DNA from: Leishmania infantum JPCM5
Taxonomy: Eukaryota; Euglenozoa; Kinetoplastea; Trypanosomatida; Trypanosomatidae
Direction of reading: 5' to 3'
Assembly: GCF_000002875.2 (NCBI RefSeq)
Contig: NC_009411.2
Coordinates: 186,001-250,000, forward strand
DNA: 64,000 nucleotides
Position numbers and translations under genes: made by a program. Of this stretch, positions 10,001-20,600 are shown piece by piece. Position 1 is the first letter of the stretch. Every line of letters starts with the position of its first letter. The notes under the pieces are model-generated. The model was not told the DNA's origin. It worked only from the letters and a program-made list of their open reading frames with translations, and searched no databases.

Positions 10001-12900
10001 GCCCCCTTCTTTTTGATGTGTTTTAGTTGTGTTTTGCATGTATCTCGTCTCTTTATTTCTTCTCCCTCTCTGTCCCTTCTCTCTTTTTTGCTGTTTTCGT
10101 ATGTGTGTGTGTGTGTGTTTGATTGCGCATCCTCGCTTTTTTTTTCGTGTGCGTTGACAGGCTCTCTGCCTTCCCGCGTGTGCCGCGACGTTGCTGTCCT
10201 CTTCGAGAACTTTATTGTCCTGCCGTTTGACATCCATGATGAGCGGCCGACAACACGAAAAAAAGAGTGCCACCTACTCTCTCGTGTCGATGTCGCGTAC
10301 ACGAAGCGAAAATGGATGCACACACGCTGCCTGCCCGGCTTCATTTCTTCTTGTGCGAATTTTCGTCGCTCCCTCTGTATCTCATGACTTGGTCCTTGGC
10401 GTGGCGTCACGACAAATCCGATGCGTGTGGCAAGTTGTATTGCATGTCTGTGCATTCTCACGCGCACACGCTCTCTCTCTCTCGCTTCGACAGTGCTGGA
10501 GTTGATCCCGCCTCGCCCATTCCCGTACTCTGCCAGTGCTTCACTCCTTTTTCTTTCCGGGAACACAGAAGGAGCAGTCGTGGACGGCGCGCGATGCACG
10601 CCACCGCCTTACATTGCGGGATGTCCCGTAGTGAGCGGGCGAAGATAGACCAAGGTGCGGCGAAGTCGAGGCAGCGTCTTGCACGGGGTTGGGTGCGAAG
10701 GGCCACGCCGCGTCAGTGGTGCGCTGACGTTCTTTTTGTTTCACTTATTTTGTGTTTTCGCAGCCGCCAAAAGCAAACTAAAGAAGGAGTCGAAACTGGA
10801 GAGGGGAGAGGACGAGTCCGGATAGGCGCGGCCCCCTCCATCCCTCTCATGTAGGAAAAGGGCCTCGGCATTCCATTGAGGCGGAGACTGAGCCCATCGT
10901 GTGGGGGAGAAGGGCGGAGGGGCGGGGGCGGCTCGAGGCTCTGAGATGGTGATTGAAGACAGCAAGAAGAAGCGGCACCAACGTAAGTGCAGCCTTGGAA
11001 GGAGGAAGACGTGAAGATGGGCTGATGCGTCTGGTCCACCTGGTAGACGAGAGAACATAGGGAGCCAAACCAAAAGGTGGTGTTTTGGCGTGCAGGAGAA
11101 CTCTGTATCGTCTTGCTCACCCCTTGCGGGGGGGGGGAGACGCGCCACAACAGAAAGGGAGATGTGGAGAAGCCGCACATGCAAAACCGCAGCAGGCTGG
11201 AAAAAAAAAGAAAGCGAAAGCAGAAAGAGCGCAGCACACGTATGCCACTTCGTTTCCTCGAATAGCGAAAAATTAAAGAGCCGAAAAAGAATTTCGAGTT
11301 CTGCTCATTTCCACAAGCCAAGAGCAAAGTCCGAGGCACGAGAGAGAGAAAAGAAGGCGATGGGACGTCAGAGATGCGCAGCGAAAAAAAACGAACATAC
11401 AACAACGTGTTTGACTGAAGGCGTGCAGCCGCCCCTTACGACTTGCCGTGTACGTGTCCTTCTCATTCTTTCATCCACTATCTTTTTGTTTCAGCGATGG
11501 TTTTCTCCCGTTTCTGAGAGCCTTGTGTGCAACTTGATCAAGGGCGCGTGGCTTTGTGTCGTTCCTGTTCTTGCTGTCCGCGAGGTGTGCTGGGCCAACG
11601 ACGGGGCGATCAAGAGCGTGGGTGGCCTTCGTACACCGGACAAGTCACGTACACATGAACGTTTACACACACGCTATCACTCACCGCGTAGACGTGCACA
11701 CGGTGAAATACTTTCTTCTCCGTTTTCGTGTGCTACAACTTTCGAACAATGCCACCGAACCCTGAAAAAGAAAAGGCAAAAAAAAAAACGTATACAGGCA
11801 AGAAGAGCGCTGCCGCGGTTAGATGCGACCGAGTGCAAGAGGGCCTCTGAGTGGCGGCACTTCGCGGCGTTTTGCTCGCCGTCTTTTGTGCTTTTTTCGG
11901 ACACCATAATCGATGTCGACGCCTGCATCCACACCCGCGAGGTCGTGTGTGAAAGATATACGGTTTGGACATGGCGGTGGTGAAGTAGAGCGAATCAACA
12001 TTGACGCTGCTGTCTCTCTCTGCAACTGAACTTCGTCACTGCCGTGGGCATGTCTTAACCCCTGTTTGCCACACATCTGTATGCGCGTATGCGAACACAC
12101 ACATCGATGTGTATATGCGTGTGTGTTCCGCCTCACGTCGTCTCGTTCCTCACCTCTCCTGCCTAAATGCCTTTTTTTTATTGCTGCTTCCCGTCCGAAC
12201 CCCTCTCCGTGGGCTACGCTTCTCCACACGCACACATACGGCCTCCACTTTCTCAGCGCTGGAGAGCTTCATGTGAAGTGTAAGCATCTACGCCCACCAC
12301 CCAGACAAACAGGCGCGCGCACACACACGCGCAAGCGCCAGCAGAACAAAAACAAACAAGCGTACATCAGCACTTTTCGCCCGTACTAAGTTTTCCTTTC
12401 GCCTACGCTTCTCCTCACCTTTACCTTCTCCGTCATTGTCTTGTAGGCTACGCCGTCTCGTCAAGGCGCGGAGAAAGGTGCACTTAGGTGTGTGCCACAA
12501 CGGGTGAAGGTGGGAAGGTCAGCAAAAAACGAACGGAGGCCCACGCGAACGCGAGATTTTCGCGTGTGGCTACTTGTTGTGTGTCTCTGCTCTCTTCGCC
12601 GTTTTCTTTTCGACGCTCTTTCTCAGCCTCTGTCTCTTTTCCGCTTCTTTGCCTGCTTGCCGCGGTAGAGGTGCGTGCGCGCCCTGTTGCGGTGCCAGCT
12701 TGACCTCCCACCCCTCTAGATTCGTCCTCTCGCCACCGCACTGCAACGCCATCAGCCGCGAAGAAAATACGGATACGCTCGCAACAACGTCCAGAAGCAT
12801 AGCCACCATCGAGAGCAGCAGAGCCAGCGCAGGAAAGAAAAATCAAAGCGGACCCCCTCCTCCCCCACCCCCCTATGTATATACACATGCATGTATGCAC

Positions 12901-12950
12901 ATATATATATAGATGTATATACATATATATATATATATACATACATCAAT
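12901..12950. repeat. AT-rich dinucleotide tract
   Basis: Imperfect (AT)n/(ACAT)n tract of about 50 bases directly after a C-rich stretch (12851-12873). It is the longest AT-only patch in the gene-free spacer. No promoter role can be assigned. Confidence 0.75.
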
Positions 12951-14490
12951 ACATCTGTATATTTGCACCGCCCAAAAGCAGCCCCACCACACAACCACAC
13001 TTTGCCTACACAGGCAAGCCTACAACGCTGAGCAGCGTGTAAGCTGCGCACGCGAATACACGGTACACACACGCGCACACATTCGGATCCCCACTTAGCC
13101 TCCTCTACCACTTTTTCTATTCATCCACTCACAGCTATTCTCCCTCGCATTACTAAAACCCTCTCGCACACGTGTAAGGGACTAAGCACGAGCTGGTGTG
13201 GTTTCTCAAGCAAGCGACGCGTCGGGACATCGAGCCGAGTTTCCAAAGAAAGACACAAGAAGATAACCGAACGCACGCTCGAGTGGAGAGGCGCATTGCA
13301 AGAGCTTCTGCTCTTCTTGGAGCTCTGTCGGCTTTGGTCAATCTTGTGGAGTGTGCACTTCTCGTTCCCAAGTGCGGAAGGCAGCTTCCCTCGGCCCACC
13401 CCCCTCCATACCTTGTTCGACCTCCTCCTGACTTCCCTCCACTTCCGGCTCTCTCTCTCTCCTCTCGGTGCACCCTCACACCCCCTCGCACCACCACCAC
13501 CACTGCCCCCTCTTCTTCATTCCTTCCACCTCCGGGTGGCGGACTCCTTTGTGCCTCTCCGCTCCATCCTTCCTCGGTGTGTGGCGTGCGTGGTGGCGCC
13601 CGTTTTGTATCAAAGAGAGGAGTACACACACGCGCATCATCTGGAAGCGAACTGCGCTTTCACCATTGATGTTACACATTTTTTTTTTCGTGGGCAACTC
13701 TTTTTTTTTTTTGGATTTTTATATTCGTTCTGCGTTCTACGTGCCACACGCGCACAGGCATCCGCTGCCCTGTTGCTTCAGAGTGCAAAATCGGTGACCA
13801 ACAGAGGACCATCGTTGGTGGGAGCTGTGGTCGTTGCACCTATTGCGGCCCTCCTCACTTGAGCATTGTCTGTGGAGCTGGCTCGACGATTAGAGAAAGC
13901 GCATCACAGTCCCGCCCATCTTTCCTACGCACGCTCGCCTTGTACATAGCCATTTTCTTCTTTGCCGTAACTAATTTTCAGTAACCTCTCTCATTTTGTT
14001 TTTCTTCGTCTTCTTCGGCTGGTTTCGTTTTGTGTTGTGCCACACCAAGACCTTTCAGTGCACATCTTTCTCACCTCCCCTTCACATCCCCCCCGCCTGC
14101 TGTCGCAGAGTAAATTATTGTTTGGTGTGCGGCGTGTGCGCGCGCGTGGCTTTGTGTGTGTGTTTATTTTTTTTGGATTTCCTTTCCCCTTTGGGACTAC
14201 GCCAAGTCTGTTGTATGCCCCCGTCAGTCCCTTCCGCCGACGTCTCTCTCTCGTTTTGATCGCGCCTAAGCTGCCGTTTTTTTTTCCCTTTGCGTTCGTG
14301 TTGTGACTTGGTTTAAGCTACGGAGCGGGGCGCATCTTGCCCCTCCACACGTTCTCTCTCTCCGTTGACGTGTCGATCGCGCTCCTCACAGTTCTCTTTC
14401 CCTTTGGTTGTTGGCCGCGTGTGTATATGTATATTCTTTATTCTCCTTTTTACACCACGTTTGGTCTTGTGGGTCTCTCTCTCGATATAC

Positions 14491-14507
14491 ATATATATAT
14501 ATATATA
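14491..14507. repeat. (AT)n microsatellite upstream of the giant calpain-like gene
   Basis: Seventeen-base AT run about 140 bases before the start codon at 14651, just before the pyrimidine tract that probably directs trans-splicing. Confidence 0.8.
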
Positions 14508-14508
14508 C

Positions 14509-14540
14509 CCGTTTTTGTGTGTGTTGTTGCGCTCTTGCAG
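14509..14540 (+). promoter_or_regulatory. Probable trans-splice acceptor for the giant calpain-like gene
   Basis: T-rich tract from about 14510 ending in GCAG, with AG at 14539-14540. This would give a 5' UTR of about 110 bases before the ATG at 14651. The pattern of pyrimidine tract then first AG is the known rule for spliced-leader addition in trypanosomatids. Confidence 0.55.
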
Positions 14541-14650
14541 GGTGGAGCGCAGCGGCGCCCTAAAAAAAAACGCTACGACCTCAGCAGGTCTGAAACAGCA
14601 TCAGAAAAGGAGGAAGGCAGCTCGACCTCCCGTATCTCCTCTCGATAATC

Positions 14651-17600
14651 ATGTCGTCACTTTTTACGGAAGTACCGGACAGCAACACGCTCTTCAAGGA
14701 CACTGAGTTCATCGCAAGCAATCAAGATGTGGCAGATCAGTGGGTGTCCATTCGCGATCTGTATCCGAGCGGCGTGAACCAGCCGCTGCTGCCCGAAGTA
14801 TTCTCGCGCGAGCAGTTCGGCCAGGGCAACCACTATGAATGCTTCATGCTCTCGGCACTTGCAACGCTGATCCGCTTCCCGGATGTGATCCGCAACTGCT
14901 TTGTGACGAAGAAGGTGCGCCAGGATGGCCGCTACACGTTCCAGTTCTTCCGCGGGCAGGAGTGGGTAAAGGTCGAGATCGACGACACCATTCCTTTAGA
15001 GGATGATGCGGTTCTGTACGCGCGGTCCCCGACTGAGCACTGGTGGCCGCTGCTGCTGGAGAAGGCGTACGCGAAGTTCTACACCGGCTACGACCACCTC
15101 GAGGGCTGCACGTTGCAGGAGACATTCCACGACCTGACAGGCAACCCGGTGCTGAACATCCCCATGGACGCCAAGCTGGCCAAGGCGGCCGGCGTCAATA
15201 CTAAAGATGGACCTTACTGGTTGTTGATGGGTGAATGCCTGCTACGCGGCGACCATGTCTTGTCTGCCCTTACGAAGGATGCGGAACTGGAAAGCATCGG
15301 CATGCAGTCGGAGCAGCAATACGCAATTCTAGGTATCTTCTCTCTTACAGGATCTTCGGCACTGGACGACATCGTTATTCATCTGCACAACCCCTTCGAG
15401 GACGATGAGTACGAGTACAGCGGTCCCTTAAACAAGAACGACAGCAAGTGGACAGCGAAGCTGCGGCAGCAATACCCCGTAGATGACCGCTATTCCATCT
15501 TTATTCCGCTGAAGTTGTTTCTGAAATCCGTGAACTCCATCCAGCACTGCTTTATGCGCACCATCGATGCTGTGTCGCAAACGTACAGCGCCGCATGGAA
15601 GAGTGAGTCGGCCGGCGGCAACCCGACGAGTGTGTTGTGGCGCAAGAACCCGCTATTCCTGGTGCGAAACAGCGGCCCGGCGGAGGTCAAGATAGTCACG
15701 ATGATACAGCAGGAAGACCAGCGCCGCTTCTCCGATCCGGATAGCGACACAACTTACGCTCAGTGTGGTGTTGTCGTGACTCGGTTCACCTACCAGCACC
15801 CGATACCGACCTTCTACGTCACCGGAAACAGCCACAAGACAATCTTCAAGGGCCTCTTCCTCAACTCGCGCGACGTGTCGAACGTATTTACGATCCCGGG
15901 GCACTCCATGTGCTACCTCGTCCCCTGCACCATGCAAAAAGGCGTCGAGGCTAGCTTTCAGTTATCGCTGTACCACCTCAAGGATCAAGATTACTCGCAG
16001 CTCTCAGTAGAGCAGCTGACCATCCCTGGCATGAACTGGGCCGGCCCTGCCACGAAAGATATTGAGCTGTGCCAGAAAAAAAAGGACCGTGCTGACTTCT
16101 ACGTCGATGAAGGGACCGATATTCACATCCTCACGCACCAAACAAAGCCCTACGTCAGCAAGTCCGGCGGTGACGCCATGACGGAGGACTACATGGGCAT
16201 GTACCTCTACGACGACACGGACCGCAAGATAGCCGGTGTGCACGCTGCCACGAACTTCCGCGAGATCAGCATCATCCACCGCCTCCCCCGCAGCGGTCGC
16301 TATGCCATCTCCATCACGTGCCCGCGTGCGAAGGGCGAGGTGCCGGCTTACATTACCATCGTTGGCTCGCACGCCTCGAACGTACGCATCGTCGACCCAC
16401 CAGAGGATGCCACGATGTTCGACGATGAGGACATCATCGACGAAGGCGAAGACGCCGCCCTCGTGCACAACCCGATCGACTACGTCCCCGTCGTATTCGA
16501 TGTGGCGCACCACGACGAGCAGGCCGAAAGCGATTCCCCGTTCGAGGACAAGCGCTTCTACGTGGACAACCGTGGTGCCACGAGCGAGCCATGGGTGCAC
16601 ATCGGCGACCTTTACCCCGAAGGCAAGACGAGGCCGCTGCTGCCGAACGAGCTGAGCCGCGACCAATTCGGGCAGGGCGACCACTACGACTGCAGTACGC
16701 TGACGGCGTTCGCGGCACTGCTGGAACACCACCCCGACGTGATCCGCAACTGCTTCATCTCGAAGAACCCGCGCAAGGATGGCCGCTACACGTTCCAGTT
16801 CCACCGCTACGGGCAGTGGATCAAGGTGGAGATCGACGACCGCATTCCGATGGTGAAGGGCGACACGGTGTTTTGCCGCTCGCCGACGCACCACTGGTGG
16901 CCGCTGCTGCTGGAGAAGGCGTACGCGAAGTTCTACACGCTTTACCAAAACCTCGAGAACCTTTCGCAGGAAGAGGTCTTTCACGACTATACAGGTCGTC
17001 CGTGCATCTCTGTGTCGACTGACCCGGCGCAGGCGAAGGTGAACATGTCCTACTTCGACGAGGCGCCCTACTGGAAGGAGCTGGCTAGCAAGTTGCCGGA
17101 CTTGTGCACGACTGCACTGGCGAGCGGCCGAGAGGCGGAGCAGTACGGTTTGCTGAAGGGACGGCATTACGCGGTGCTGGATATTGTATCGATAGCCGAT
17201 GGGGAACGGGTTAGTGACATGCTTGTGAAGATGTACAACCCGTATGAGGACTCGCCGTACACGGGTCCGATGAACGCCAAGGACGACGCCTGGACTAGTG
17301 AGCTGCAGAGCAGGTTTAGACCCGGAGATGATAGCCACGCTTTCTACATCCCTGCCGACAACTTTGTGACGGCGTTCTCGGCGATGCAGATGGGGTACGT
17401 TGGTGGCCTTGCGGAGCCTTCTCGGCACTTCAACAGCGAGTGGGGCCAGGACACCAATGGCGGGGACACGTCTCTCATATCATGGCGCAAGAACCCCTTG
17501 TTCATTTTTTCGAACCCGACAAACGACGTTGTGCAGCTCGTGGCAATGCTGCGTCAGCCGGATCAGCGACACTTGCTGCACACCATGCCAAACCAGGAGC

Positions 17601-20600
17601 TGGTCTATCCCATGAAAGGTCTTTCTGTCGCCCAGGCAAACCCCAGCGCTGCAGGCATTCCAACATACTTGGTCACGCTCGATAATCACCGTCTTATTCA
17701 CCACGAGAAGCCGCTAGCAGTGCGCGAGGTGACCAACGTGCTGACGATTCCGCCACAGTCGGTGTGCTACGTCGCTGGGCACTGCAACAACCGCGCCGTT
17801 AGCAAATTTCTGCTCTCCTACTGGTTCATGCGGGGCGAGGATGGCGAGAAGCTGCGCATCGAACGCTACCGCCCAAAGGTGGCGCAGCACCAGCCGGCAA
17901 TCGCGCACGTCGATCTCGGCAACCGCGCAAGCGAGCGGGTCGACTTTTTAATCGACACACCGACAGAGGTACATGCGGTACTTCGGCAGGAGAAGGCATT
18001 TGAGTCTCCTCAGGGCGGTGACGTGATCGCCCAAGACTATGTTGGCGTCTACTTGTACGATCTGCAGAACAATTGCATCAAAGGACTTCCCTCCGCCATG
18101 AACTACCGCGAGGTGAGTCTCGTGACGCACCTCGCGAAACCGGGCCACTATGTTTTCTTCATTACCTGCCCCCACAGTAGCGGTGACGTGCCATGCAGGG
18201 TGGAGATAGCTGCCGATGAGGATGCGCACGTGCGCATCACAGAGACGCCGCAGAATGCTGCCGCTCTGAGCGCTCTGGACATGGCCTTTCTCGATGCGCA
18301 CCCGGAAAGTATTCCACTATCGGAGTTGCCCATTGACAGGGATCTCCCGTTCCAGGACGACTTGGCCGCACTCGAACGCCTCCTCAGCGACCCATCTGCG
18401 AGCGCGGAGGAGATTCAACGCCTCAAGGATTGCCTTAACGAGCGGGCGCATGCTCTGGCGAAGGCAATACTGGCCAGTGAGCGGCCGATCTACTTAATAT
18501 CCCATGACCTCCATGCACTCAACCCGCTGCTCGACGACGACCAGGCGTACATGGATGCGGAACGTGAGCGGTACTACCTCAAACAGGATTTGCGCAATCA
18601 CTACAAGTTGCCCGCACAGGAGGCGAAGCTGCGCAGCATCGCCGACAGCATCGCTGACGAGCTTCTCCATGTCGACCTCTCTTTCATCGAGGCACGTCCA
18701 GAGGGCATCCCACGCGACGCGATTCCAATGATCTCTGACAAGGCATTCGCCGAGATGACGACGGACCTGCTGCGTCTACGGCGTCGTCCGGAGCCGAATC
18801 CATCAGCCATTCGTGACGCTGAGCATCGCCTCAACGAAAGAGCAAAGGAATTGGCTCGAGCGATGCACGATACCGAGCGCACCTACCTCGATCAACAGCC
18901 GCAGCTCGTGCCTCTCGAATTGTTACCGCTTAACACAGATGAAAGCTTCTGCGCCGAGGAGGACGAACTCAGGCAGCTACTTCAATCGTCCCCCTCTGCT
19001 CAACAGACTATCGCCGCCTTACAAGCCAAGTTGAACAACCACGCTCATGAATTGGCGCGGCAGCTGAAGGATGGGGAGCGTGGCAAGCTCCTGGCCGCCT
19101 CGTACGAGGGCATACCGACGTCTGAGCTGCCACTCGACACGGATGCCGCTTTCCACGAGATGGAGGTGGAGCGGCTGCGGCGCGTGCGCACCTGTGCGGA
19201 TGCGGATGCGGATGCGGAGGTTGCGCGTCTGGAGGACGAGATGCGGAATCGCGCGCGTGATCTGGCTGTGTCGAAGAAGGCGAGCGAGCGAGTGATGCTG
19301 CGGAGCATGGAGACGCCGCTGACGTCGGGGCAGCTGGACGCGCTGCTGGACAAGGACGCGGAGACTGCTGACATGGAGCGGAGGCTGCGCGAGCTGCGAA
19401 AGAAGCCGGACAAGAACGCTGCGGCGATCAAGGCGCTGGAGGAGGAGGTGCAGAAACGTGCGCAGGAGCTCGCTGACGGGCATCTTGCCGAGGAGCGTTC
19501 CAAGTGTTTGGCGGCAGAGTACGGAGGCCGCACGATGGGGGCACTTCCGCTGTGCGACGACGCTGCGTACCGTGACGCGGAGGCTGCGTACATGAAGATG
19601 CTCGAGTCTGACCACGCAGACGCTGCTGCGCTGCAGCGGCTGATCGACACAATGAACGAGCGTGCGGCGGGCATTGCCCACGACATGAACGTCGCCGACC
19701 GAGCCAAGTACCTGCCGAAGGCTCTTCGCGGTGTGCCTCTGCGGGCGCTGCCGCTGGACGATGACGACGAGTTTCGGCGTTTGGAGCACGAGCGTGCGCG
19801 TGCGGCGGGCACGCCTGGCCACAAGGCCGAGGTCGAAGCTCTGGAAGCGCAGCTCCTTGCCCGCGCGGATGAGTTGGCACGGGCCCGACTTGCGGGCGAC
19901 CGCGCATATCTTGCGCCGGAGCCAGCGGGGATTCCTCTAGAGCTTGTGCCGCTGGACGAGGATGCCGAGTTCTGCGCGAAGGAGGCGCAGCGTGCGGAGC
20001 TGAAAGAGAACGGGAAGGCCGACCGGAGCGGCATAGCGCTCAGGGAGACGGAGCTGAACGCGCGTGCCGTAGAGGTTGCGCAGCAGCTGAAGGATGGGGA
20101 GCGTGGCAAGCTCCTGGCCGCCTCGTACGAGGGCATACCGACGTCTGAGCTGCCACTCGACACGGATGCCGCTTTCCACGAGATGGAGGTGGAATGGCTG
20201 AGGCTGAAGGTAATGGATAGGCAACCTAATGGGGCAACGAAGAGCAGCCTTCATGCTGCACTAAATCGCAGGGCAGCGGATTTGGCGCGTAGTCTTCGCG
20301 TTGCCGACCTCTCTTCTGTTGAGGCCGCTCCTCTTGGACTTTCGAAGGAGTTGCTGGATTTGCACAATGACAGTGTGTGTGCGGTGCTCATCAAGGAGGT
20401 GCGGCAGCTCCGCCAGAATGCTGTAGGCAACACTGCCGTTCTCCGGGAAAAGGAGTCGGCGTTGAATGACCGTGCCTTCGAGGTGGCGCGGAGGTTGCTG
20501 TCCGGCGACCGGTTGAGCTATCTTGGCCCCAAGCCGCTCAGCATTCTGCTGGAGCATATTCCGCTTGACGAGGATGATGTATTCCATGCCTTGGAGGTGG

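Larger units (their letters stand above)
3492..14650. other. 11.2 kb without a credible gene
   Basis: This spacer between the two calpain-like genes is far longer than any other here. Reading frames on both strands are short and translate to low-complexity Cys/Phe/Leu/Ser-rich or Arg/Lys-rich strings typical of pyrimidine-rich untranslated DNA. Visible landmarks are (TA)n at 4333-4347, (GT)9 at 6477-6494, a G-quadruplex-type run at 6872-6896, (CA)11 at 7044-7065, a long C run near 9078, (GT)n near 10102-10117, a purine-rich + strand island at about 10750-11420, AT-rich tracts at 12901-12950 and 14491-14507, and many T/C tracts. It presumably holds the 3' UTR of the first gene, the 5' UTR of the second, and intergenic DNA. 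I could not confirm any RNA gene or SIDER retroposon. Confidence 0.7.

Noticed and set aside
11090..11983. 297-codon + strand frame in the long gap
   Set aside because: Product is a Lys/Arg/Ser mixture from A-rich DNA with no domain or regular helix pattern.
3492..14650. SIDER-type retroposon remnants
   Set aside because: Such elements are common in Leishmania 3' UTRs, but I could not align any stretch to a consensus reliably by eye. A search is needed before claiming one.
16004..17428. 474-codon minus-strand frame inside the giant calpain-like gene
   Set aside because: It is antisense to a coding region with strong family matches; such shadows arise from the GC-rich third-position bias. 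Its product is Val/Arg/His-rich without a recognisable domain.
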